Shown piece by piece: positions 46,701-54,239 of a DNA stretch of 64,000 nucleotides. Made by a program: the position numbers and the translations under genes. The stretch covers positions 62,001 to 126,000 of the forward strand of contig NZ_JAVKCH010000013.1 of the NCBI RefSeq assembly GCF_040222815.1, in the 5' to 3' direction. The notes beneath the pieces are model-generated. The model did not search any database. It was not told the origin of the DNA and worked only from the letters and a program-made list of their open reading frames with translations. Numbering within the stretch: position 1 is the first letter of the stretch; the number at the start of each line of letters is the position of its first letter. Origin of the DNA: Imperialibacter sp040222815. GTDB lineage: Bacteria; Bacteroidota; Bacteroidia; Cytophagales; Cyclobacteriaceae.

Positions 46701-49700
46701 AGTGGGTCGAGTGGAGAAGGCACAAGCTGGTGGATTGTTGGAAATACCCTTGTGCTCAACCCGAACTATGATTTCGATACAAATACTAGCTATGAGGTTA
46801 GATTACGATCTTTGCAAACCAGTGATGGCATCGATATTCACGACATTGCCAACGAAGACTGGCAATTTACCACGGGCACGGTAGTCAATAATGCTGCCAC
46901 TAATATCACGCTCACTAAGGGGGGGGTGGCCGTGACAAAGTTATCGGAACAGCTCCCGGTTGGTGCTTTTATCGGCACTTTGGCCGCTGTCGACCCCAAC
47001 GCTGGTGATACGCATACCTATGAGCTTTACAATACTGCTGGTTTCAACAATGATAAATTCTCTATTGAAGGCAATCAGCTCTATATCGCCGAAACATTCG
47101 ATTTTGCCAGCATCCCTCAGGCCAAACTGAGAATAATCACCTATGATCAATACGAGAAGTCATACATCAAAGAGTTTTACTTTAACACCAACGCTCTCCC
47201 AACCGATATCACCCTCTCCAATGCAAGTATCAACGAGGGGGCCGCAGCAGGAACTAATATCGGCTATTTTTCAACGATTGATGCCAATAGTTTTGCTAAT
47301 TCTTACACCTATGAACTCGTAGAGGGCTTTGGCGGAGAGGACATTGGTTCGTTCACAATAGCAGCAGGTGGGCTTTTGAAGTCGGCGGCAGTATTCGATT
47401 ACGAGACAAAAAACAGCTACAGCATCAGGGTGAAAGTATCTGATGGGATGGATACTTTCGAGAAGAAGATGACCATAACGGTTAATTATGTGGATATAGA
47501 AGCGCCTCTTATGCTCAGCTTTTCACCAGCACATTTGGCCACAGGAGTGGCTTCGGATGAAAACCTGACGATTACGTTTAATGAGCCCATTGTGGCAGGG
47601 AGCGGACACATTTGGGTGCGTAAAATAGGGTCTGGAGAGACAGTCATATCCGGTGCAGTGGCCTCCAACCCATCGATCTTTACAGTAGAAGAGAATACGC
47701 TCACCATCCACCTCGCCAATTACAATGACAATGCGCCGACATCGTCAACAACCTACTATGTGACGGCTGCTTCGGGATCGGTCAAAGATGCAGCCAATAA
47801 TAGCTTTGCGGGGATCAACAACAGTACAACCTGGAATTTTACAACAGCCGATATTGTAGCTCCGCTGCTCAACAGCAAGTCTCCGCTGGACAACGCCACT
47901 GGAGTGGCAGTGGGTGCAGACCTGGTGCTTACTTTCAACGAGCCGGTGGCGATGGGCTTTGGTGAAATTGGCTTGTACAATGGTGGGGGCAGCCTGATAG
48001 AGAGCTTCTCGTTGCTTGCGGATGGCTCTCGGCTTTCGGTTAGCGGAAACGCTTTAGCCATTAACCCCACCGGCAATTTGCTGGCTAGTGAGAGCTACTA
48101 CCTCCTGGTCGCCGCCGATGCCGTGACCGATGTGGCCGGGAATTATTTTGCGGGCATTGCCAATTCGGACACCTGGAATTTCGCCACAGCTACAGCAGGG
48201 CAGGCACCGACCAATATCATGCTCTCGGCCAGTAGCTTTTCGGAATCCATCGAAGCCGGAGAAACAATTGCCACTTTATCGGCTACAGACCCCGATGCCA
48301 ATACCAGTAGCTTCCAGTTGGTGGATACCGAGTCGTTGGGCACATCAGTTGACGATTTTTACATCGCAGGAAGCAGACTCTATGCAGGTGAGGGTGTATT
48401 CGATGCCAACACTAAGAGTACCTATGATATCCGTATCCGGGCGACCGACAACGATAACAACAAGTACACCAAAGACTTCCAGCTAACTGTGACAAAGGGC
48501 CAAACGATCACCTTTGCTGCGATGCCAGAAAAAACCTTTGGCGATGCTCCGTTTAACCTTGATGCGACAGCCAGTTCTACCCTTACCGTTAGTTATGCCA
48601 GCTCCGATCTGTCGGTAGCGACGGTTGACGGTACGCAGGTAACGATAATGGGAGCAGGAAGCACGCTGATCACTGCCACGCAGGCAGGCAATGGTGCTTA
48701 TCGTGCCGCCGACCCCGAAGCGCAGGAACTTATAGTAAACAAGGCTTCGCAACTCATTACCGTGAGCCCTATTGCAGATAAAGCTATAGATGCAGTGCCA
48801 TTTGCGGTGTCAGCGACGGTAGACTCAGAGCTCCCGCTTACCTATTCCATCGTTAGTGGCCCGGCGACCAACGTGGCTTCCAACGTTACCCTCGACGGCA
48901 CTGTCGGAGAGGTAACAGTGAAAGTGAGTCAGGCTGGAAATGCCAATTATTTGCCTGCGGAAAGCGTAGAGGTGACGTTTCTGGTGACAGACCCGTCGAA
49001 AACTAACCAAAGCATTACGTTTAGTCAGATCGGCGACCAGACCTATGGAAGTACAGTAACGCTGGAGGCGACAGCCAGCAGTGCCCTGGCAATCGACTAT
49101 CAGCTAGTGTCCGGCCCTGCCTCATTGAATGGAAGTGAGCTGACACTCACCGGCCTGGGAAGCGTCACAGTCAGGGCCACCCAGGCAGGTGACGATGACT
49201 ATAATCCAGCGGCTCAGGTGAGCAGAAGCTTTGAGGTGGGCAAGGCTGCTCTGACAGCAACAGCCGAGAACAAGCAAATGACCTACGGCGATGCCTTGCC
49301 TGATCTCACGTATACTGTTACCGGTTTTGTAAATAGCGAAACGGCCGATGTGATTGCAGGCAATATAGAAGCAACAACGGAAGCTTCAGCGTCATCAGAT
49401 GCTGGCGAGTATGCCATTACTGTGAGTGGCGGTACTGCCGAGAACTATGAGTTCAGCTACGTCGATGGAACCCTGACTATTGGAAAAGCAGACCAGTTGA
49501 TCGCCTTTGAAACATTGGAAGCCAAAACATTTGGCGATGCTTCATTTGATCTTGTAGCCAGCAGCGATGCGGCATTGCCGGTGACTTTTACCAGCTCAAA
49601 TGAAGCCGTAGCGACTATCAGCGATGCTACCGTGACCATTGTAGGAGCTGGCACCGCCACCATCACAGCGGTTCAGGCAGGCAGTATCAATTACAAAGAA

Positions 49701-50714
49701 GCAGAAACGACGCAGGAGCTTACAGTCAGCAAGGCTGGGCAAACCATCACTTTCGAGGCTATAGGAAACCAGGTACTAAGCACTGGTAGTATAACGCTCG
49801 CAGCAACAGCCAGCTCTGGACTGGCAATTGGCTATGAAGTAAGCGGCCCAGGGACATTGGAAGGAACGATATTGACCTTCACGGGGGCAGGAGATATCAC
49901 GGTAACTGCCAGTCAGGCCGGGAATGTGAATTACATGGCAGCGACAGCATTGCCGAGGACCTTCACAGTGACCGATGATACTCCTGTTGACCCTGTGAGG
50001 CAAGACCAGGTGATCACTTTCGACGCACTTGCTGATAAAACCTTTGGCGATGCTGCCTTCGATTTAGCGGCCACGGCCAGTTCTGGACTGGCAGTAGGCT
50101 ATAGGGTAACCGGCCCAGCTACTATAAGTGGAGCTACGGTTACGATCACCGGAGCAGGCGGTGTAACAATTACTGCAAGCCAGCCAGGCGATGATAGCTT
50201 CAATGCGGCAGCAGATGTGAGCCAAAGCTTCACTGTCAACAAAGCAACTGCCACCATCACCCTGTCGGATTTGGAGCAAGAAGTGGACGGCACACCCAAG
50301 ACACCGACTGTAGTGACAGACCCAGCCGGTTTGGAAGTGGTATTCACTTTTGATGGAGAGACAATAGTTCCCGTCGTTGCCGGAAGCTACACAGTAGTGG
50401 CGACTATCAATGATGCCAATTACAATGGAAGTGCAGAGGCCGTATTTGAATTGACAGAAGTTGTTGAGACAGGGATAGGTGATGAACTGAGCCAGATTTT
50501 AGTGTATCCTAACCCATTTGTGGAAACGATCAAAATTGAAGGCAAGAACCTAAGTGTAATCCGCCTGCGCAATCTTAACGGACAGCTAATGTTTGAAAGA
50601 GCTGTCACTGACAAAACAGAGCTTACTACTCCTGATTTGATGCCTGGTGTTTATCTTCTTTACCTGATTGATGGCGAAGGAAGATCCAACGTTAGGAGGA
50701 TGGTAAAGAAATAG
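43722..50714 (+). CDS. Giant T9SS-sorted surface protein with Ig-like, cadherin-like and MBG-like repeats
   Basis: I chose the ATG at 43722 (MKKILLLVTMLAGLAVSARG), which starts a proper signal peptide; the frame is open to 43698. The ~2330-residue protein has several SbsA/Big_5-type Ig domains (ITFNEEVKRVGNFYL, LVLTFNEPIKAQ). These are mixed with cadherin-like units (TINENQPVGTAVGSFSTSD, FDFESQASYNIRVRSFDG). From about residue 1600 a run of MBG-like repeats follows (EKTFGDAPFNL, KQMTYGDALPDLTYTVTGF). The end (YPNPFVETIKIEG to VRRMVKK) is a T9SS type A sorting domain. Blocks of its 3' part are nearly identical to the third giant gene, at 49152-49243 and 49871-50065. Confidence 0.9.
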   Translation: MKKILLLVTMLAGLAVSARGQFTVIIPAGAPPVGTKQFKFQSSSGSWKALGNAAQLVDNNNNPVGTISLQGHNGSGNYHHWVYFNFTITGNNFGGQLLPNTTYKMVASGPLLEKTNGEQWPTASGTFHTFTTGADDVQPKGISISPVKNSTNVSGDGPFVITFDEKIQKGTGNIVLHAMDFTGRDRIVNISSSQVLVSNNTTTIPRSNVIVNLTDYLVSDGTAAYYLEIEEGAFVDLSGNESVAYGESWLTNFSVENTYVYDTSPPLVVTQAPEHQAVQVAASTYRITFNEEVKRVGNFYLRDASDNSIYATFGNGNTFYKDDKHSIEMTLIGGTAPFAKQFYLEIPEGAITDLAGNAFAGFGANEWRFRIVDNVKPVITAFTPLDEAQVPTSLSTLTMTFDEDIEVGNGSISLYKFTGTSQIHQSFPVGGNNVTVDGNVLTVSGLTGLLPNQAYYVLAPYGFVTDLYGNSSTGVADRYIWNFATEAAANEAPTDIALSFSTINENQPVGTAVGSFSTSDVNATDTHSYSLVAGSGGVDNSSFTIEGNILKSASSFDFESQASYNIRVRSFDGIAGFERTFVIQIGNVAENSPPSNITLVGTSVNENSPLGTVVGTLSSTDADGGDSHTYALIAGEGDTNNGSFYIAGNSLRTNAVFDFETKTSYSVRIRTSDGTAAFAKVFTITVNDVVDTDITGPLTSSLTPGDGGTGIFVDASLVLTFNEPIKAQAAGGTVSVKRLSDNAVMLAGQPKTNTTDFTVAGSTLSIHLSGASLAYETGYYVTIDEYSIEDLAGNYYLGFADNTTWNFTTATAIQSDATAPTVVGFDPATGSSNNSYDHGYLSLTFSEEIRHKSQFSTTFILQYNNFGVWSGETKYFQTGTEDVTFSGNTITLNNVPDLNPNRQYRVVAHWSGSGAIEDLNNNDFVEWGYTDLWTFTVASGAAVAAQYPAHSSTNIPTYANVEITFDQSISVDSDDSQFAMIFKSGNAQPYYSFSGSSGEGTSWWIVGNTLVLNPNYDFDTNTSYEVRLRSLQTSDGIDIHDIANEDWQFTTGTVVNNAATNITLTKGGVAVTKLSEQLPVGAFIGTLAAVDPNAGDTHTYELYNTAGFNNDKFSIEGNQLYIAETFDFASIPQAKLRIITYDQYEKSYIKEFYFNTNALPTDITLSNASINEGAAAGTNIGYFSTIDANSFANSYTYELVEGFGGEDIGSFTIAAGGLLKSAAVFDYETKNSYSIRVKVSDGMDTFEKKMTITVNYVDIEAPLMLSFSPAHLATGVASDENLTITFNEPIVAGSGHIWVRKIGSGETVISGAVASNPSIFTVEENTLTIHLANYNDNAPTSSTTYYVTAASGSVKDAANNSFAGINNSTTWNFTTADIVAPLLNSKSPLDNATGVAVGADLVLTFNEPVAMGFGEIGLYNGGGSLIESFSLLADGSRLSVSGNALAINPTGNLLASESYYLLVAADAVTDVAGNYFAGIANSDTWNFATATAGQAPTNIMLSASSFSESIEAGETIATLSATDPDANTSSFQLVDTESLGTSVDDFYIAGSRLYAGEGVFDANTKSTYDIRIRATDNDNNKYTKDFQLTVTKGQTITFAAMPEKTFGDAPFNLDATASSTLTVSYASSDLSVATVDGTQVTIMGAGSTLITATQAGNGAYRAADPEAQELIVNKASQLITVSPIADKAIDAVPFAVSATVDSELPLTYSIVSGPATNVASNVTLDGTVGEVTVKVSQAGNANYLPAESVEVTFLVTDPSKTNQSITFSQIGDQTYGSTVTLEATASSALAIDYQLVSGPASLNGSELTLTGLGSVTVRATQAGDDDYNPAAQVSRSFEVGKAALTATAENKQMTYGDALPDLTYTVTGFVNSETADVIAGNIEATTEASASSDAGEYAITVSGGTAENYEFSYVDGTLTIGKADQLIAFETLEAKTFGDASFDLVASSDAALPVTFTSSNEAVATISDATVTIVGAGTATITAVQAGSINYKEAETTQELTVSKAGQTITFEAIGNQVLSTGSITLAATASSGLAIGYEVSGPGTLEGTILTFTGAGDITVTASQAGNVNYMAATALPRTFTVTDDTPVDPVRQDQVITFDALADKTFGDAAFDLAATASSGLAVGYRVTGPATISGATVTITGAGGVTITASQPGDDSFNAAADVSQSFTVNKATATITLSDLEQEVDGTPKTPTVVTDPAGLEVVFTFDGETIVPVVAGSYTVVATINDANYNGSAEAVFELTEVVETGIGDELSQILVYPNPFVETIKIEGKNLSVIRLRNLNGQLMFERAVTDKTELTTPDLMPGVYLLYLIDGEGRSNVRRMVKK
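49152..49243 (+). repeat. 92-bp identical block shared with 59991-60082
   Basis: All 92 positions match the copy in the third giant gene. The flanks diverge upstream; downstream a few mismatches set in while homology continues. It encodes part of an MBG-like repeat (GSVTVRATQAGDDDYNPAAQ). Confidence 0.9.
49871..50065 (+). repeat. 195-bp near-identical block shared with 60710-60904
   Basis: 194 of 195 positions match, including the linker encoding DDTPVDPV. Sequence similarity drops sharply on both sides, which suggests recent gene conversion or segment exchange rather than slow divergence. Confidence 0.9.
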
Positions 50715-50750
50715 TAGATCCCCACAACAACTGGATTTATTACTAGTGAG

Positions 50751-50786
50751 AAACCGGCTTCATCTGATGAAGCCGGTTTTCTTTTT
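50751..50786 (+). terminator. Rho-independent terminator of the second giant gene
   Basis: AAACCGGCTTCATC and GATGAAGCCGGTTT form a strong stem, followed by TTTTCTTTTT. It starts 37 nt after the stop at 50714, so the regulator at 50870 must have its own promoter. Confidence 0.9.
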
Positions 50787-50869
50787 ATTAAATATCGCCG
50801 AACTGTATTCGATTAACCAAAACAATAATTATTTTCAGCTATTTGTCGGGAATTTATATCATTCAATAA

Positions 50870-52402
50870 ATGGCTTTTAGATTTTGTTGGCTGGGAATTT
50901 GTCTGCTGATCGTCGGTACCGTTTCTGCTCAGAATAGTCAGTCGATAGCCCAGCTTAAGCAAGCAGACAAAGTTCAGAATTCGAGAGAAAGGATAACCTT
51001 TTTATTGTCCGCCGAAGGTCTCCAAACCATTTCCGATGATTCTATCAAAGCAGCCTACCTTCAAAAGCTGGGAAACACCTACGCTCAGGCCTATTCAAAC
51101 GATACGGCGCTTTATCATTTGAACGAAGCACTACAGTTGGTTGGCTCTAAACCGTTTAAGTTGCTTAAAGGAGAGATTTATAATAGCCTGGGTAATACGT
51201 CCCTCACCCTGAGTGCCACCGACGATGCGATGAAGTACTACAATGCAGGATTAGAAGAGGTGGGTGATTTGCACACAGTGGACGGCGCTTCTCTTAAATC
51301 ACGGCTTCTAGGGAATATTGGAGGGATTTATAACGAGTTGGAGCAGTATTCGAAATCGCTTGAATATGCACAGGCAAGCTTTCAGGTCATTCAAGAATAT
51401 AATTTGACGGAGCGATATTTTATGGGACACCTTGTTCTCGCTTTTGCCCACAGTGCTCTGGGCCATCTTGACCAGTCTATGGAGCATAACCTGAAAGTGC
51501 TGGACATCATTCTGCAAAATGGAGATTCCTCCTACCTGGCATATGCTTATAAAAATATTGGATCTATTTATCATCAAAAACAAGACTGGAAACGGGCAGA
51601 GGAGTATTACCTGAATGCCAAAGAGGTTGCCTGGATTGTTCAGGAATATGAGGTGTATGTGAGTTGTTTTTCCAACCTGGCGGAGGTTTCAGAGCAGCAG
51701 GGACAACTCAAAACAGGTATAAGATTTGCCCAACAGGGTATCGAGGCGGCTAAGATGTACGGTTTGTTGCCCAAACATATCGAAGCCATTAAATTTTACT
51801 ATTTACTGTTAAGAAAGTCAAATCAAATCGAATTGGCATTAGCGGTTCATGAAGAATACATGGCACTGAAAGACTCTTTGTTTAGGTTGGAAACGGTAGC
51901 TCAAATCGAGGAAATTGAATCGAAATACGAAAAGGCTGAGCAGCAAAAGGAAATAGCACTGTTAACGGCGCAGCAGGAATTGACAAAAAGTGAGTTGTCA
52001 CGCAAACAGCAAGTGCAAATTTTTCTAGTCGGAGCGTCTGCCTTATCAATTATCATTCTCATGCTTGTTATTTACAGTCAACGCCAAAAGGCACGATTGA
52101 GACATGAGATTCTAGAAGGACAGCTCAATGAATACCGTATACGTCTCAATGAAATGCTGGGGAAATACGAAGGAGATTTTAGTTTGTCGCTTGAAGAACT
52201 CAACGGGCGAGTGTCCAACCCAATTTCTGAGCGGGAATATGAAGTGCTGAAGATGATTTTTACTCAAAAGACCAATCAAGAAATAGCCGATGAGCTTTAT
52301 TTGTCTATTAATACCGTAAAAAGCCATTTGAAGAACTTGTACGACAAGCTAGGCGTGAATAACCGAGGGGATGTTGTGAAATTGATCGCCTCGAGGAAGT
52401 AA
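50870..52402 (+). CDS. Membrane-anchored TPR-LuxR-type transcriptional regulator (second of three)
   Basis: This 510-residue protein has a signal peptide (LLIVGTVSAQ), TPR repeats about residues 60-340 (YNSLGNTSLTLSATDDAMKYY, YKNIGSIYHQKQDWKRAEEYY) and a coiled coil (SKYEKAEQQKEIALLTAQQ). A membrane segment (QIFLVGASALSIIILMLVIY, about 383-402) and a C-terminal LuxR HTH (ISEREYEVLKM, TNQEIADELYLSINTVKSHL) follow. It lies after a terminator and 62 bp before the third regulator, so those two may share a transcript. Its target is not evident; by elimination it might serve the first giant gene, but that is a guess. Confidence 0.88.
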   Translation: MAFRFCWLGICLLIVGTVSAQNSQSIAQLKQADKVQNSRERITFLLSAEGLQTISDDSIKAAYLQKLGNTYAQAYSNDTALYHLNEALQLVGSKPFKLLKGEIYNSLGNTSLTLSATDDAMKYYNAGLEEVGDLHTVDGASLKSRLLGNIGGIYNELEQYSKSLEYAQASFQVIQEYNLTERYFMGHLVLAFAHSALGHLDQSMEHNLKVLDIILQNGDSSYLAYAYKNIGSIYHQKQDWKRAEEYYLNAKEVAWIVQEYEVYVSCFSNLAEVSEQQGQLKTGIRFAQQGIEAAKMYGLLPKHIEAIKFYYLLLRKSNQIELALAVHEEYMALKDSLFRLETVAQIEEIESKYEKAEQQKEIALLTAQQELTKSELSRKQQVQIFLVGASALSIIILMLVIYSQRQKARLRHEILEGQLNEYRIRLNEMLGKYEGDFSLSLEELNGRVSNPISEREYEVLKMIFTQKTNQEIADELYLSINTVKSHLKNLYDKLGVNNRGDVVKLIASRK

Positions 52403-52464
52403 GTAAAGCGTTTCAAATCAATGTAGTTCTAAGCTTGTGAAGTGCGTTTTTCTGGTCAAGAGCA

Positions 52465-54096
52465 ATGAAGAAATTTGTTTCAATTCTATTACTTACGTTC
52501 ATTTTTTCTGCCAAATCCGAAGCTCAGTCCTACCAGATGCTCCAGGATTTTTTGGAACAGGGCCGGTATGAAGAATTGATAGCCGAATCTGACTCTCTGA
52601 TTAGTGGAGGATCTGTGTCGCCCTATCTTTATCAGTATCGGGGTGATGCCTACTATTATCTCAATGATGTAAGAAATGCTTTGATTAATTATACCAGAGC
52701 GCTTGAAGAATATCAGCATTCGGAGATTGCCGACCCGGTGTTGGAAATGGACTGCTTCAGCAATGTTGGATGGTGTTATGACGAACTAGGGATCAATGAA
52801 AAGGCACTGCAGTATCATATGAAGCACCGTGAACTGGCTGTACACTATCTTGATACGTCACAATTCACCGTCGGAACATACAATTGTGCAATTTCGCTAA
52901 TGGAGATGGGCCGATACGGGGAAGCCATGCCACTTTTTCTGGAAGTCTACGATATGGATGTGTTGCTGAAGGACACTGCAGCCATAGGCTTCGACCTTAA
53001 TGCATTGGGGTATGTACACCTTGAAGCAGGTTTTATCGACAAGGCCATTGAATATTATCAACAGTCAATACGCCTTTTGGAGGGCAGTTCGGGAACGCAA
53101 AGGTCGCTGGCAACAAGGTGGAATAATTTAGGGAGAGCTTTTTTGGATAAAGGGAACCTGGACAGCGCCAGCTTTTTTTTCAAAGCATCCTTTGAGTTGC
53201 ACAGTGAACTAAATGACACAATTAATGCATCAGAGAGGCTCATTAGCCTCGGTGCATTGGAGAATAAAAGGCACAATTTTGCAAATGCCCTTCCATTTTT
53301 GAATACAGCAAAAGTGGCTCTGGAACAACATGAAGTAGTTGATCAGCTGATACAATGCGACCTTGAGTTAGCCACTTCATATAGAGGGCTCGGTGAATAC
53401 CATAAGGCGGAAGAGCTTGCCAAAAAAGTGGTTAGAAATTCATTTGAAAACAGTTCTTTGCCAGGCAGGATAAATGGCTACTCTTTGCTGTCTGATATTT
53501 ACGAGCAGACGGGCAGGTGGCAGGACGCCCTGCAAGCCAATAAGAATGTGCAGGTTTGTCGTGACAGCCTGGCGGGCAGGGAAACCAACCGTGCCCTGGT
53601 AGAAATGCAGGTGAGGTACGAAGTGGATAATATGATGCAGGAAAACGAGCTGCTGAAGGTAGAAACACAGCTTTCTATAACACAATTGGAAATAGCTAAA
53701 AAAGAGCGTTTGGCTTTATGGATTGGGATTGTGGTGCTGGTGGCCGGGGCAGCAGCAGCAATAATGGTGATGTTTCAGCGACAGGCTCTTCGGAGAAAGC
53801 TTTATGATAGAGAAGTAGAGAATCTCAAACTCCAGGTAAGCGCCCTTGTAGGTAAGGCTGATGGAAAAGCTGAGGAAATCAGCATTGACTTGTTAAACGC
53901 ACAGATCGAAAGTCCTCTTTCGGAAAGGGAATTTGAGATACTTGCAAGCGCCTTGAAGGGCAACAATAATACACAGATCGCAGAGGAGCTATTTGTATCG
54001 GTGAACACGGTGAAGTTCCACCTGAAGAATGTTTACGACAAGCTCGGTGTGTCAAGTCGCAACGAAGCACTGCAATTTGTGATCAAGCAAGGTTAG
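52465..54096 (+). CDS. Membrane-anchored TPR-LuxR-type transcriptional regulator (third of three)
   Basis: This 543-residue protein has a signal peptide (LLLTFIFSAKSEAQ) and TPR repeats about residues 35-370 (YLYQYRGDAYYYLNDVRNALI, WNNLGRAFLDKGNLDSASFFF). A coiled coil (MQVRYEVDNMMQENELLKVE), a membrane segment (WIGIVVLVAGAAAAIMVMF, about 415-433) and a C-terminal LuxR HTH (LSEREFEILAS, NTQIAEELFVSVNTVKFHL) follow. It lies 143 bp upstream of the third giant gene, in the same relation as the 42020 regulator to the second. Regulation of its neighbour through the dyads at 54149-54187 is plausible but unproven. Confidence 0.88.
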   Translation: MKKFVSILLLTFIFSAKSEAQSYQMLQDFLEQGRYEELIAESDSLISGGSVSPYLYQYRGDAYYYLNDVRNALINYTRALEEYQHSEIADPVLEMDCFSNVGWCYDELGINEKALQYHMKHRELAVHYLDTSQFTVGTYNCAISLMEMGRYGEAMPLFLEVYDMDVLLKDTAAIGFDLNALGYVHLEAGFIDKAIEYYQQSIRLLEGSSGTQRSLATRWNNLGRAFLDKGNLDSASFFFKASFELHSELNDTINASERLISLGALENKRHNFANALPFLNTAKVALEQHEVVDQLIQCDLELATSYRGLGEYHKAEELAKKVVRNSFENSSLPGRINGYSLLSDIYEQTGRWQDALQANKNVQVCRDSLAGRETNRALVEMQVRYEVDNMMQENELLKVETQLSITQLEIAKKERLALWIGIVVLVAGAAAAIMVMFQRQALRRKLYDREVENLKLQVSALVGKADGKAEEISIDLLNAQIESPLSEREFEILASALKGNNNTQIAEELFVSVNTVKFHLKNVYDKLGVSSRNEALQFVIKQG

Positions 54097-54148
54097 TAAC
54101 CCCTCTTTCCTTCATTTTACGCCATTTCTAGCCTGGAAGGCTGAAAAA

Positions 54149-54187
54149 CTACCCGGTGGGTAGGCCCAAATTCACCCGCTGCGGGTG
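54149..54187. promoter_or_regulatory. Tandem GC-rich dyads upstream of the third giant gene
   Basis: CTACCC-GGT-GGGTAG (54149-54163) is followed by CACCCG-CTG-CGGGTG (54173-54187), both perfect. The pair ends 52 nt before the ATG at 54240 and parallels the pair at 43630-43670. Both are preceded by AAAAACTA. A further small dyad AGCCT-GGA-AGGCT lies at 54130-54142. Confidence 0.6.
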
Positions 54188-54239
54188 GCAGTCAAGGACG
54201 GTATTCAGGTGACTTTAGCGGAAACAAATCGCCAAAGCC

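Noticed and set aside
48130..48486. 118-residue plus-strand ORF in another frame of the second giant gene
   Set aside because: It lies wholly within the coding frame of the giant gene and shows no domain.
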